The notes beneath the pieces were generated by a model that was not told the DNA's origin, searched no databases, and saw nothing but the letters and a program-made list of their open reading frames with translations. Below are positions 24,781-34,863 of a stretch of DNA of 53,186 bases, piece after piece. The DNA is from an uncultured Selenomonadaceae bacterium. Its GTDB lineage: Bacteria > Bacillota > Negativicutes > Selenomonadales > Selenomonadaceae. The position numbers and the translations under genes are program-made. Each line of letters starts with the position of its first letter. Position 1 is the first letter of the stretch. The stretch spans positions 1 to 53,186 of the forward strand of contig CAJOMO010000004.1 of assembly GCA_905235685.1 (NCBI GenBank), in the 5' to 3' direction.

Positions 24781-25851
24781 TTGAAAAAAAATACCGTCAA
24801 ATTGGATGCCAAAGAGCCGATTATCAAAAAATTTATCGACACTGTTCACAACGGGATTAACAGGCGATTAAAAAATTTGTCAAGCCATTCGGAAGTCGAT
24901 TATGTTTTCGAGAGCCGCGTTTTCAAATTGCTCTGCGAAGACAGACACCTCAGCGCTAAACATTGCGTTGAAAAATTGAATGACAAATACAATTACAACA
25001 CCGACGAGGAGGCTGTGATTCGCGTTTTCCGCTCCAATTCAATTACAACTATGGATAGCCGCGACGAACTTGTCAATTGGGCTATTTCGGCTGTCGACGC
25101 GTTTGTTCAAGCTTTAATTTCGCGCAATGAGCAGGACAGCGAAAAATATTTCAAACTTCAAGGCAGTTACGATTATTGGCGGATTAAGAGCAAAGTTTTT
25201 TGCCTTATGTTTTATCAAATGCACCCCGAGATTAATATCGGCGACGATTTGATTAATTTTGAAAAGTTCGGCAGAATTTACGCCCAATACATTCGCTACG
25301 ATATGAATGATTTTCTGCGTGATATTTGCGGCGTCCAAAATCGCGGCAAAAATAAAAATCCCAAACGCACCGAGAGCGAGCGCCTCAAAGACGAACTCGC
25401 GCGAAACGAAATGCTTGTTAAGGATCTGCAGGAAGATTTTGACGCACGCCTTGAAGAAAATCACCAAAATGAAATTGCTGATTTTTTTGCGCGGTTAAAT
25501 TCCGAAAGGTACGGTTGCATTTTGGACGCGGTGATAAATGTTCGCGGCGGTATTCAAAAACTCCGCAAGCAAAATGTGGAATTGCCGCCGGAAATTAGCG
25601 GGCTTTTTATCTTGATTGACAATCTCGTTAAATTTGTGCGCGACAATGAAATTAATCCGATTATGAAACTCGGTTCAGTTCATTCGATGAAAGCCGGCGA
25701 TATCGAAAATTATTCCGGCGATTACGAAGGCTCACCCTACGCCGACGCGGAAGAAATTAAAAAGCTGAAAGTTCTTTCGCCTGGCTGGTACTACAAAAGC
25801 AAGGATATTCAAATTTCCCGTCCGCGGCTCAAAGAGTACGCTGACAAATAG
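24781..25851 (+). CDS. Large GrpE-like protein paired with the 929-residue Hsp70
   Basis: 356 residues from a TTG start with an ideal GGAGGG 8 nt upstream. The first 200 residues are helical and unlike anything I recognise. From about 205 a coiled coil (RLKDELARNEMLVKDLQEDF) leads to a helical bundle with LFILIDNLVKFVRDNEINPI and a small C-terminal domain ending in PGWYYKSKDIQISRPRLKEY. This order, and motifs like the GrpE pattern L-x-x-x-DN-L followed by a V/I-x-R-P-x-V tail, suggest a GrpE module at the C-terminus. It lies 18 nt before the Hsp70. Function as its exchange factor is inference from sequence pattern and position. Confidence 0.6.
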   Translation: MKKNTVKLDAKEPIIKKFIDTVHNGINRRLKNLSSHSEVDYVFESRVFKLLCEDRHLSAKHCVEKLNDKYNYNTDEEAVIRVFRSNSITTMDSRDELVNWAISAVDAFVQALISRNEQDSEKYFKLQGSYDYWRIKSKVFCLMFYQMHPEINIGDDLINFEKFGRIYAQYIRYDMNDFLRDICGVQNRGKNKNPKRTESERLKDELARNEMLVKDLQEDFDARLEENHQNEIADFFARLNSERYGCILDAVINVRGGIQKLRKQNVELPPEISGLFILIDNLVKFVRDNEINPIMKLGSVHSMKAGDIENYSGDYEGSPYADAEEIKKLKVLSPGWYYKSKDIQISRPRLKEYADK

Positions 25852-25869
25852 TCGATTGGAGGCGATTTT

Positions 25870-28659
25870 ATGGTTATCAATATTGGCAACGAACAGCACA
25901 ATGATTTGTGCGTTGGAATTGATTTGGGAACGACCAATTCCGTTTTGGCGACAATAAATGTTAAACTGAATGGTGATATTGTCAGCAAAGTTGTTGGAAT
26001 TGATCGCGCAATTGACATGTTCGGGCGCGATTTCAAATTCACGACAAGGAGAGATTTGACTTTGCCGAGTTGTGTTTATTACAACGAGGAGAAAAATTTT
26101 GCGCCGATTGTGGGCAATTTTGCGAAAAGCAGATATTCAATTCGCCCGCATTTGGTTGCAAAATCCATTAAAAGCCAAATGGGTAACGTCAAAGCCGATG
26201 GACTTGACCCGAATATTCCCGATAAAACGCCGGCGGCAATTTCTGCGCGAATTTTGAGGCATATGCTTCAAAGCGCGGCAAAAACTAGTCGACAAGACAG
26301 CATTACCGACGCGGTGATAACTGTTCCCGCAAGTTTCGACAGCGTTATGTGCCAGGCAACTTTGGAGGCGGCGCGCCTCGCCGGAATTAATATTTACAAC
26401 CGCGACGGCTCACTGCGCGAAATTCTTTTGCCCGAACCGCAAGCTGTCATTTACGATTTTGTTAATCAAGTTCACAACGGCGAAATTTCAACCAACATTT
26501 TGGATTTGAGCGCCGAAAGAAATGTTATGGTATTCGATTTGGGCGGCGGAACGCTCGATATCACTTTGCATAAAATTTCACGCCGCGAAGATGCGCCGGA
26601 AATTTTGAACGTCGAAGATTTAGCTATCAATCGCTATACACTTTTGGGCGGCGACGATTTTGATTTGCTCCTGGCAAATGCAATGTTCATGAGGTATTTG
26701 GATCAGTACCACACGCACGCTGATATTGTTCAATTGATTCGGCGCGAAGAATCCGCCGTCAAACCGCAACTTTTGAGTCACGCCGAGGAACTGAAAATTC
26801 AAGTTAGCGAGGATAAAAGCGGCAACTCCGGCGAAAACGCTGACGCCTGGGGCGACGACGAAGATAATTATCCCGTCGGCGGAAATATCAACGCGACCGG
26901 TTACGCCTATGACGACAGCTTTACAACCCAGGAACTTGAAAAAATTTGGCGCGTATTTATGGGCGAAGAATTTAAATTCGCCGATTTTAAAAATCTTGAC
27001 GCCGTTGCAAAAAATTACGGCACGCAAAATATTATTTTCCCGATTCTCGATGTGCTGAAAAAATGTGCCGATAAACTCGGAACTGACGATTTTAAAATTG
27101 ACGCGGTGATTATGAATGGCGGTATGTCACGCTTTTATATGGTCGTCGACAGGCTAAGGAGATTTTTCGGATTTGAGCCGATTGTAGCTCTTGACCCCGA
27201 TCAAGCAGTGGCGCGCGGCGCGGCGGTTTACCATTATTTTCGCCACAAATACGAAGAAAAAATTGCCGCGAATAATTTTTCTCAAGTTGAAATCGCGCCT
27301 GTTCAAACGCCGTACATTAACACCGTCCAAACAATTTTGCCGGACAGCCTGTACCTTGTCACGCAGGGCAACCGCTATGAAGAAATTATTCCAACCGGCA
27401 CGAAACTTCCCTATGAATCGGGAATTTTCACCGGATTTAAACTTCCCGCCAAAACAAATAAAATCAGCATACCTATCGCCCGCAAAAATAATGACGGTGA
27501 TTATATCGTCATCGCCAAAGGAAATCTCAACTTTCCCGAAAAATATTCCAGTTACGAAACTGAAACTTTCGTTGTTTTTACCGTGAATATGAATGAACAA
27601 AAAATTCTCCGCATTAATACCCATACCTGCAAAAATGTTGACGGCTCAGAAATTCTTGACGAAGGCACAACCGAAATTGCCATCGCAGACAAACATTCTC
27701 CGTCTCCAATTTCCAAACCCCAAATTGAAACAACGCGAATAAAATTGAAAGCTAACGAAGTCATTAATAATATTCTTGGCAACTGCAAAAAAATCGCGAG
27801 CGCCCAAAAACGCGGTTCGCCTATCAGCAACTATTCAAAAAATATTCGCTATGAGAAAAATCAAATTTTCAACGCCGCCAATCCCGAAGATTTTGCCGAG
27901 CCGCTCCTTCAAATGTTCCGCGACAATGGAAGCAATGAGATTTTTAAAATGCATTGTGAAATTATTGGGCGAAAAATCTGCGCGAAATGGACGGACGCGC
28001 AAAGACGCCGCCTTGCGAATCTGTGTATGGATCAACTTGAATACGCAATGACTTTTCACGGCGCTTTATTAACAGGAGCCGCCGTCAACACGAAAATTCA
28101 GGCGATTTATACTTTGTCAATGTGCGGGAGCGACGAAGATTTAGACAGGCTCAGAAGTTTGCACGATTATAAACAATTTAAATTGGCGAATCTTTATACG
28201 CACGCCATAACCAAAACCTGCGTTGAATGGATCTACGAAGAATTTCAGCAGGACAGCCACCTTGCACTGAAAAATATTAAAAATCACCTGCAACAATCGG
28301 CTCATGCATTGGGGACGGCTTTTCGACTTAATGACGAGCGCCCGAATTATTCTTCAATCAACAAGGGAAAAATCGTCACGGAACTTTTAAAACTTCTTCG
28401 TTCGAAAAAATTGCTGATATCCGAATTTATCAGCTGCGTTTTGGCGATAGGTTTGCTTTGCGACCGGCGCTATCCGAATCCGCTTGAGCAAAAATATATT
28501 GACAACGCGCAACAAACGTTTAATGAATTGGGCGTTATGTACGATAAGAATTTTATAGGAAAAGCGGATAAATTTAAGCTTACCGTCCAAAAAATGATGG
28601 AAGGTGTGCAACTCAGCGTTGAGGAAGAGGAATTTTTGCTGATTAAATTGGACGATTGA
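25870..28659 (+). CDS. Long Hsp70-family protein with a helical C-terminal extension
   Basis: 929 residues, GGAGGCG ribosome binding site. The ATPase domain (about 10-460) has [55 protein letters not shown] and [15 protein letters not shown], so nucleotide binding looks intact. An acidic insertion (about 313-350, with [10 protein letters not shown]) interrupts the lobe between the usual ELKIQ and ELEKIW segments. A beta-rich region follows (about 475-600), then about 320 mostly helical residues, far longer than the DnaK lid and reminiscent of helical-repeat proteins. No J-protein adjoins it. Role unknown; it belongs to the loosely defined long Hsp70s of bacteria. Confidence 0.88.
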   Translation: MVINIGNEQHNDLCVGIDLGTTNSVLATINVKLNGDIVSKVVGIDRAIDMFGRDFKFTTRRDLTLPSCVYYNEEKNFAPIVGNFAKSRYSIRPHLVAKSIKSQMGNVKADGLDPNIPDKTPAAISARILRHMLQSAAKTSRQDSITDAVITVPASFDSVMCQATLEAARLAGINIYNRDGSLREILLPEPQAVIYDFVNQVHNGEISTNILDLSAERNVMVFDLGGGTLDITLHKISRREDAPEILNVEDLAINRYTLLGGDDFDLLLANAMFMRYLDQYHTHADIVQLIRREESAVKPQLLSHAEELKIQVSEDKSGNSGENADAWGDDEDNYPVGGNINATGYAYDDSFTTQELEKIWRVFMGEEFKFADFKNLDAVAKNYGTQNIIFPILDVLKKCADKLGTDDFKIDAVIMNGGMSRFYMVVDRLRRFFGFEPIVALDPDQAVARGAAVYHYFRHKYEEKIAANNFSQVEIAPVQTPYINTVQTILPDSLYLVTQGNRYEEIIPTGTKLPYESGIFTGFKLPAKTNKISIPIARKNNDGDYIVIAKGNLNFPEKYSSYETETFVVFTVNMNEQKILRINTHTCKNVDGSEILDEGTTEIAIADKHSPSPISKPQIETTRIKLKANEVINNILGNCKKIASAQKRGSPISNYSKNIRYEKNQIFNAANPEDFAEPLLQMFRDNGSNEIFKMHCEIIGRKICAKWTDAQRRRLANLCMDQLEYAMTFHGALLTGAAVNTKIQAIYTLSMCGSDEDLDRLRSLHDYKQFKLANLYTHAITKTCVEWIYEEFQQDSHLALKNIKNHLQQSAHALGTAFRLNDERPNYSSINKGKIVTELLKLLRSKKLLISEFISCVLAIGLLCDRRYPNPLEQKYIDNAQQTFNELGVMYDKNFIGKADKFKLTVQKMMEGVQLSVEEEEFLLIKLDD

Positions 28660-28682
28660 CCACCAAATTTTTAACGGCGGCG

Positions 28683-28711
28683 TTGACGTTAAACAAACTA
28701 AGTGGTACAAT
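28683..28711 (+). promoter_or_regulatory. Predicted strong promoter of rpsU
   Basis: TTGACG at 28683-28688 and TACAAT at 28706-28711 with a 17-nt spacer, about 50 nt upstream of the GTG start. It is the best consensus match in the window, as expected for a ribosomal protein gene. Confidence 0.8.
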
Positions 28712-28759
28712 AGCGCGGTAATGAGCTTTAGTTTTGAAGCGGGAGGAGGGAAGATAACC

Positions 28760-28939
28760 GTGGCTAATGAAGTTAAAGTTGGAAAAAACGAATCCATTGA
28801 CAGTGCTCTCCGTCGTTTCAAGCGTACTTGTCAAAAGGCAGGCACGCTCGCTGAAGTTCGTAAACGTGAACATTACGAAAAACCAAGTGTCCGCCGGAAG
28901 AAAAAATCAGAGGCGGCTCGTAAGCGCAAATTCCGTTGA
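28760..28939 (+). CDS. rpsU: 30S ribosomal protein S21
   Basis: 59 residues. [29 protein letters not shown] and the basic end [15 protein letters not shown] match S21. GTG start after AGGAGGGAAG; an in-frame ATG 39 nt upstream lacks S21 homology. It is a single-gene unit with its own promoter and terminator. Confidence 0.97.
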   Translation: MANEVKVGKNESIDSALRRFKRTCQKAGTLAEVRKREHYEKPSVRRKKKSEAARKRKFR

Positions 28940-28964
28940 GCTTTAATCTCAAATTAAAAAATAG

Positions 28965-29001
28965 CCGCTGTCTTTCTTTTTGGATTGACGGCGGTTTTTT
29001 T
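28965..29001 (+). terminator. Rho-independent terminator of rpsU
   Basis: Stem CCGCTGTC (28965-28972) with GACGGCGG (28987-28994), one G-U pair, loop of 14, then seven T. Confidence 0.9.
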
Positions 29002-29039
29002 ACATTGCAAATTCCACGAAGGGAGCATCATATAGAAAT

Positions 29040-31175
29040 ATGCCTGAAAATCAATCCTCGGTTGCAAATCGAACAGGGATTATCTCGGTTTTAAAAGTTC
29101 TGCAACATTTTGGCGTCAAAGATTTGGAAAAAATTTACAACGAAAACCCCGATACTGACGATAAACTGGATTGGGAAAAACTTCAAAAATTCGCCAGCAA
29201 GTACAATATTCGGAGCACGCTTATTCGCCCGACTGTTGACGAACTGCGCGAAATTGAATACCCCGCCGTTGCGAAAATGAACGACGGCGCGTATATCGCA
29301 ATCGGCAGCGCAAACGACGAAGTTTTGCTGATTATCGATCCGCGGCAAAATAAGCCAATTGCGATGAAAACTAAGGAATTTTTAGAGAGCTGGTCAAATG
29401 AACTTTTAATTTTTTCTGCGGCATTCAGTTGGACTTATTTTAAAAAGCGTTTCAATGTCGATTGGTTTATGAAAGTTATGAAACGCTATAAGCGACCGCT
29501 CAGCGAAGTTTTAATTGCGTCATTTTTCCTGCAATTAATGGGCATAGCTTTTCCGCTCATTACGCAGGTTATCATAGATAAAGTTATCGGCAACGCCGGC
29601 TATTCGACGCTGACGGTAATTGGTACGGCAATGGTGCTGTTTTTCTTCATGCAATCGCTACTTACGCTGGTTAAACAGTACGTAATGAATCACACGACGA
29701 ACAAACTGGACGCGATTTTGGGAACGCGATTATTCCGACACTTAATCGCCCTGCCGTTGCCGTATTACGAAAGACGCCGCGTCGGCGATACGTTAATGCG
29801 CGTGGGAGCGTTGCAGCAAATCCGCGAATTTTTAACAGGCACGGGCTTGCTGACAATCCTTGACGTATTTTTTTCGGTGGTATTTATCGCGTTTATGTTT
29901 TGGTATTCAGTGCCGCTTACATTGATAGCGCTGTGCACAATTCCGGTTTACCTTGTACAAAATATTTGGGCAGTGCCGATTATCAAGAAAAAAATTGAGG
30001 CAGTCTGGCGTACCGGCGCGATGAATAACGCGTTTATGGTTGAGGCCATTTCAAATATCGAAACGATTAAAGCGCTGGCGATTGAGCCGCAATTCGTCAA
30101 CAAATGGGAAAATCTTTTGGCGCGCTACGTCCGCACGACTTTTGAAAATGTCAAATTCAACCTGTTTATCAATGGATTCAGCGGAATGGTGCAGGTTGTA
30201 ATTTCAATGGCAATTCTGTGGTACGGCGGGCATATGGTTATGGACGGCTACTTTACGCTCGGTCAATTAATCGCCTTCCAAATGTTGTCAAGACAGGCGA
30301 TAGCGCCAATGACGAAACTTTTAACAATGTGGCCGAAAGTTCAACAGGTCGGTTTGGCGCTCGAACGTATTGGAGATATTTTGAATACGCCAATGGAGCC
30401 GATTGTTCGGGATATGGGCAAACGCGGCGCGGACAGAATCGACGGCGCTATCGAATTTCAAGATGTTTCGTTCAGATACCGCGTAGATTTGCCGCTGGTT
30501 TTGGAAGGTATTAATTTGAAAGTTGCGCCTGGTGAAAAAATCGGCATTGTCGGGCGCTCCGGCTCTGGAAAATCCACTTTGACAAATCTTGTACAAAATC
30601 TTTACATTCCCGAAATGGGGAATATCACGGTTGGCGGCGTCAATACGCGCGAGGCAAATTTGGGCTGGCTGCGCGAACAAATCGGCGTTGTTATGCAGGA
30701 AAATTATCTGTTCAATTCCAGCGTCCGCGATAATATTGCCGTGAGTCGTCCGACTGCAACTATGGATGAAATTATTCGCGCGGCGCGGCTTGCGGGTGCT
30801 CATGATTTTATTTTGGAACTTAAGGAGGGCTACGATACTAAGGTTGGTGAGCGCGGCGACAGCCTAAGCGGCGGTCAACGTCAGCGTGTAGCTATTGCGC
30901 GTGCTTTGTTAGCCAACCCGCCAATTTTAATTTTCGACGAAGCTACCAGTGCGCTTGACTACGAATCTGAGCGTATCATTTTTAACAATATGGGAGCTAT
31001 CGGCGCGCAAAGGACGATGTTAATCATTGCCCACAGATTGAGCGCGGTTCGTCGTTGCGATAAGATTATTGTTGTTGATAAAGGTCATATCGTTGAAAGC
31101 GGCTCGCACGAGCAATTAATGGCAATGGGCGGGCTGTATAAATATCTTCACGATCAACAGGAAGGCAGAGGATAA
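29040..31175 (+). CDS. HlyB-type ABC exporter, first copy, with inactive C39-like domain
   Basis: 711 residues. The N-terminal 130 residues form a peptidase-C39-like domain without catalytic Cys (NRTGIISVLKVLQHFG), as in HlyB-type exporters that bind rather than cut their substrate. Six membrane helices follow (about 155-440), then the nucleotide-binding domain: Walker A GRSGSGKST, signature [16 protein letters not shown], Walker B ILIFDEATSALD, switch AHRLS. All ATPase motifs look functional. ATG with a rather distant AAGGGAG. It is followed directly by HlyD and a second ABC gene. It would export an unidentified protein or peptide across both membranes together with a TolC-like protein not seen here. 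Confidence 0.92.
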   Translation: MPENQSSVANRTGIISVLKVLQHFGVKDLEKIYNENPDTDDKLDWEKLQKFASKYNIRSTLIRPTVDELREIEYPAVAKMNDGAYIAIGSANDEVLLIIDPRQNKPIAMKTKEFLESWSNELLIFSAAFSWTYFKKRFNVDWFMKVMKRYKRPLSEVLIASFFLQLMGIAFPLITQVIIDKVIGNAGYSTLTVIGTAMVLFFFMQSLLTLVKQYVMNHTTNKLDAILGTRLFRHLIALPLPYYERRRVGDTLMRVGALQQIREFLTGTGLLTILDVFFSVVFIAFMFWYSVPLTLIALCTIPVYLVQNIWAVPIIKKKIEAVWRTGAMNNAFMVEAISNIETIKALAIEPQFVNKWENLLARYVRTTFENVKFNLFINGFSGMVQVVISMAILWYGGHMVMDGYFTLGQLIAFQMLSRQAIAPMTKLLTMWPKVQQVGLALERIGDILNTPMEPIVRDMGKRGADRIDGAIEFQDVSFRYRVDLPLVLEGINLKVAPGEKIGIVGRSGSGKSTLTNLVQNLYIPEMGNITVGGVNTREANLGWLREQIGVVMQENYLFNSSVRDNIAVSRPTATMDEIIRAARLAGAHDFILELKEGYDTKVGERGDSLSGGQRQRVAIARALLANPPILIFDEATSALDYESERIIFNNMGAIGAQRTMLIIAHRLSAVRRCDKIIVVDKGHIVESGSHEQLMAMGGLYKYLHDQQEGRG

Positions 31176-32531
31176 ATGAAATTTTGGAATTGGCTTATAC
31201 ACGGCGAGGAAAAGGAAAAGGAAACTGAATTTTTGCCGGCGATATTGGAAGTGACGGAAACGCCGCCTTCACCGACGGGGCGAATCGTCATGTGGTCGAT
31301 AATGCTGTTGCTGGTTGTTGGCTTAGCGTGGGGCTTTTTGGGGCACATAAATGAAGTTGCGGTTGCGCCTGGCAAAGTTATTCCTTCGGGGCAGGCTAAG
31401 ACAGTTCAAGTCAAAAACAAGGGCATTGTGCAAGAAATTCGCGTTGAGGAAGGCGACACTGTCCAAGAAGGCGACGTTTTGGTTGTGCTTGACCCAACGA
31501 CGACTTCAGCGGATTATGACAGCTTGAAAAAACGCGCGGCTTATTACAAATTGGATATTCAGCGTTTGACTGCGGAATTGACGGGCGACCCTTTTATACC
31601 GGAGGAAGATCCGGATTTGGAGGCTCACGATTTAGCGGCTGAATTGGCGCTTTATCAAAGCCGTACAAGTGATTATCAGACCCAACGCCAAAGCCGCCAA
31701 GACGTTATCGCGCAGAAAGAGGCGCGTTTGCGTGCGACACAGGCAACTTACGAACGCTACAATGAAGGATTGAAAATCGCGCAGGAAAAGGAACGCCGCT
31801 TGACTGATTTATTTCATCAAAGCGCAGTTTCAGAGTTCCAGCTCCTTGAACAGCAAAATCAGACAATCGAATATGCGAAAAGCGCGCAGGCTCAGTTGGA
31901 CGAAATTTCCAGCATTCAAGCGGAAATTGCCGAGGCTGAACAAAATTTAGCAAACGTCGACGCCTCATATCGCAAGGATATTATGACGGCGCTTGTTGAC
32001 TCTAAAAAAGAATATTACGCAATCACCGAATCAATCAAAAAAGCTGAAGAAGATTCGCGTATGGCTACGATAGTTGCGCCGATTAGCGGCAGGGTTTACA
32101 ATTTGGCGGTGCATACGGTTGGCGGTATCGTCACCGACGCGCAGGCTTTAATGCAAATTATTCCGGAAGATGTTTCGCTCGAATTTGAAGTTTACGCCGA
32201 TAACAAAGACATTGGCTTTATTCGTGTTGGGCAAATTGCCGAAGTCAAGGTTGAAACTTTTAACTTTCAAAAATTCGGTATGGTAGACGCGAAAGTTACT
32301 GAAGTTAGCGCGGACGCCGTTAATGACGCCAGCGACGTTGAGCGCAATAAAAAATTCAAGCTGATTCTTGAGCCGATTGGCGCGCCGGTTATGGATGTTT
32401 TTGGTGAAGATGTGCCGCTCAGTGTTGGTATGAATGTTAGCGCGGAAATTAAAATTAAGGAAAAGCGCATTATCGACTTCTTCCTTGATCCGTTCCGCCG
32501 TTACACTTCCGAAGCTTTGAGGGAGCGTTGA
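31176..32531 (+). CDS. HlyD-family membrane fusion protein
   Basis: 451 residues. One membrane helix after a cytoplasmic tail of about 35 residues (RIVMWSIMLLLVVGLAWGFL), a biotinyl-lipoyl half (VQVKNKGIVQEIRVEEGDTV, EGDVLVVLDP), a long Gln/Glu-rich coiled-coil hairpin (about 110-285), the second lipoyl half (TIVAPISGRVYNLAVHTVGG) and a beta-barrel domain. It bridges the ABC exporters to an outer-membrane channel, which implies a diderm envelope. Start abuts the previous stop codon. Confidence 0.94.
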   Translation: MKFWNWLIHGEEKEKETEFLPAILEVTETPPSPTGRIVMWSIMLLLVVGLAWGFLGHINEVAVAPGKVIPSGQAKTVQVKNKGIVQEIRVEEGDTVQEGDVLVVLDPTTTSADYDSLKKRAAYYKLDIQRLTAELTGDPFIPEEDPDLEAHDLAAELALYQSRTSDYQTQRQSRQDVIAQKEARLRATQATYERYNEGLKIAQEKERRLTDLFHQSAVSEFQLLEQQNQTIEYAKSAQAQLDEISSIQAEIAEAEQNLANVDASYRKDIMTALVDSKKEYYAITESIKKAEEDSRMATIVAPISGRVYNLAVHTVGGIVTDAQALMQIIPEDVSLEFEVYADNKDIGFIRVGQIAEVKVETFNFQKFGMVDAKVTEVSADAVNDASDVERNKKFKLILEPIGAPVMDVFGEDVPLSVGMNVSAEIKIKEKRIIDFFLDPFRRYTSEALRER

Positions 32532-32534
32532 TAA

Positions 32535-34832
32535 ATGGCTGATAACGACAATAAAAATTTAGTGCCGAGCGGCGGCAATTCTCCGCAAAAACCCGACGAT
32601 AAGCAGGGCGGCGGCAAACAGGCATTGGCGAAAATTGACGTTGCGAAAGTTCCTGCCAGTCAAGCGAAAACCGGCGGCGTCAGTACCGACGTTAAATCTG
32701 AAGACGGCGGGCGCGTCAATGGAATTGATACCGGCTTAGCGTGCCTTATCGCCATTGCCAAATTTTATAACATTCCGGCGGATTATCGGCAGCTTGAACG
32801 CGCTTATGTTTTGGACGAAGGCAGCGTTGATTTTGTGACGATCGTTCGCGCTGCGCGAGATTTGAAATTGAAGGCGCGCAGTTACAGCGGCTTGACTGAG
32901 GCTGATTTAGAAAAGCTTGTTTATCCGGCGCTGATTCAAATGAAGTCCGGCAGAAAAATTGTTATCACGACAATTCGCGACGGCGATATTTACATAATGG
33001 ACCCCGTTTTTTCGCAGAGACCGGTTAAAGCCGAGCGGTATAAATTACTGCTTGACTGGACGGGCGACGCAATTTTATTCACGCGCCGCTACGAACTTGA
33101 CGAAAAAAAATCTAAATTCGGTTTCAAATGGTTTTTGCCGGTTGTTTCGAAATACGCGCCGTTTTTGCGCAGTGTCTTATGGATGTCGCTGATTCTGCAG
33201 TTAATCGGCTTAGCCTCGCCTTTCTTCGTGCAAAATATCATCGACAAAGTTTTGGTGCACCGTTCGTCCGAGGCGCTCGACATTTTAGTTTTGGGCATGA
33301 TAATCTGCACGCTGTTTCAAAACTGGATAATGGCGTTGCGCGCGTACCTTTTTACAAATATCTGCTCAAAAATGGACGTGGCGCTGTCTTCGCGGCTGTT
33401 CAAAAATATCACGGCGCTGCCGATGAGTTATTTCCAAAAATGGCAGGTCGGCGACGTGGTTTCGCGTTTGGGCGAATTGCAGACTTTGCGCTCCTTCATA
33501 ACCGGTTCAAGCTTAACAATAGTTTTGGATATGGTTTTCGCGGTCGTGTACTTCGGGGTAATGTTCCTGTACAGCCGCGTTTTGAGCGTCGTAGTTTTGG
33601 TAATGATACCGCTTTTCGTGATTTTGAATTTGGTAGTCGCGCCGATTTTTAAGCGCATGATTAACGAAAGATTTTTAATCGCCAGCGAAAACCGCTCATT
33701 TCTGATTGAAACGATAACCGGCATTCACACGGTTAAATCTTCCAGCGTTGAAAATAATTTTATTCGCCGCTATGAAGAAATGCTCGCGCGCCTGGTTAAA
33801 TCCAGTTTCAACGTCATTAACCTTGCGAATATCGCCAATTCGATTGGTACATTTTTGTTCAGTATGTTCAACCTGGCAATTCTGTGGATTGGCAGCTACT
33901 ACGTTATGGAAGGCGAAATTTCGGTTGGTGAATTAATCGCGTTCCAAATGATTGCCGGACAATTAATCGCGCCGGTTATGCGCCTTATCAATCAGTGGCA
34001 ATATTTCCAACAGATTCGCGTTTCAATGGACAGGCTCGGCGATATTATGAATGAAGAAACTGAACCGGCTTTTAATCCTTCGCGTACGACTTTACCCAGC
34101 CTGCGCGGCGATATTGCGCTTGAGAAACTTGCTTTCAGTTACACGCCCGAAGGCGGCAAAGTTCTTGACAATATCAACGTGAGAATCCCCGCCGGTATGA
34201 AAGTTGGTATCGTTGGGCGCTCCGGCTCCGGTAAATCTACTTTGACTAAATTAATTCAGCGTTTGTTCCTGCCGGATAACGGGCGCATTTTGATTGATGG
34301 AGTTGATATCGCGCAGGTTGAACCGGCGTGGCTGCGTCGTCAAATCGGCGTTGTTTTGCAGGACAGCAAACTTTTCAGCGGAACTGTCGAAGAAAATATC
34401 AAAATCGCTTGTCCAAATGCAAGTCACGCGGACGTTGTGAAGGCGGCAAAATTGGCGGGCGCGGACGAATTTATCAGCAACTTTCAAAATGGCTATGATA
34501 CTTTCGTTGGCGAACGCGGCAGTTTGTTAAGCGGCGGGCAGCGTCAAAGAATTGCTATTGCCCGCGCGTTGATTTCCGACCCGCGCATTTTGATTTTCGA
34601 CGAGGCGACTTCCGCGCTGGATTATGAATCTGAAAATATTATCATGCAAAATATTGAGCCGATTGCTGAAGGGCGAACTATGGTTATGATTGCGCACAGA
34701 CTTTCTACGGTTAGAAATTGCGACGCCATTATTGTTATTGAGAAGGGCAAAATTGTCGAAGCCGGCACGCACGACGAACTTTTGAAACGAAATGGCATGT
34801 ACGCGAAACTTTATAATTCACAGATGGGTTAA
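32535..34832 (+). CDS. HlyB-type ABC exporter, second copy, with inactive C39-like domain
   Basis: 765 residues. A disordered, Lys/Gly/Gln-rich N-terminus of about 60 residues precedes a C39-like domain in which the catalytic Cys position is Thr (GIDTGLACLIAIAKFY). Six membrane helices follow, then a complete nucleotide-binding domain ([45 protein letters not shown]). It is clearly related to the first ABC gene but far from identical. The pair flanks HlyD, so a heterodimer or two alternative exporters sharing one fusion protein are both possible. Confidence 0.92.
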   Translation: MADNDNKNLVPSGGNSPQKPDDKQGGGKQALAKIDVAKVPASQAKTGGVSTDVKSEDGGRVNGIDTGLACLIAIAKFYNIPADYRQLERAYVLDEGSVDFVTIVRAARDLKLKARSYSGLTEADLEKLVYPALIQMKSGRKIVITTIRDGDIYIMDPVFSQRPVKAERYKLLLDWTGDAILFTRRYELDEKKSKFGFKWFLPVVSKYAPFLRSVLWMSLILQLIGLASPFFVQNIIDKVLVHRSSEALDILVLGMIICTLFQNWIMALRAYLFTNICSKMDVALSSRLFKNITALPMSYFQKWQVGDVVSRLGELQTLRSFITGSSLTIVLDMVFAVVYFGVMFLYSRVLSVVVLVMIPLFVILNLVVAPIFKRMINERFLIASENRSFLIETITGIHTVKSSSVENNFIRRYEEMLARLVKSSFNVINLANIANSIGTFLFSMFNLAILWIGSYYVMEGEISVGELIAFQMIAGQLIAPVMRLINQWQYFQQIRVSMDRLGDIMNEETEPAFNPSRTTLPSLRGDIALEKLAFSYTPEGGKVLDNINVRIPAGMKVGIVGRSGSGKSTLTKLIQRLFLPDNGRILIDGVDIAQVEPAWLRRQIGVVLQDSKLFSGTVEENIKIACPNASHADVVKAAKLAGADEFISNFQNGYDTFVGERGSLLSGGQRQRIAIARALISDPRILIFDEATSALDYESENIIMQNIEPIAEGRTMVMIAHRLSTVRNCDAIIVIEKGKIVEAGTHDELLKRNGMYAKLYNSQMG

Positions 34833-34863
34833 AATTTTTTGATTAACGAGAGGAGCGTTTATT

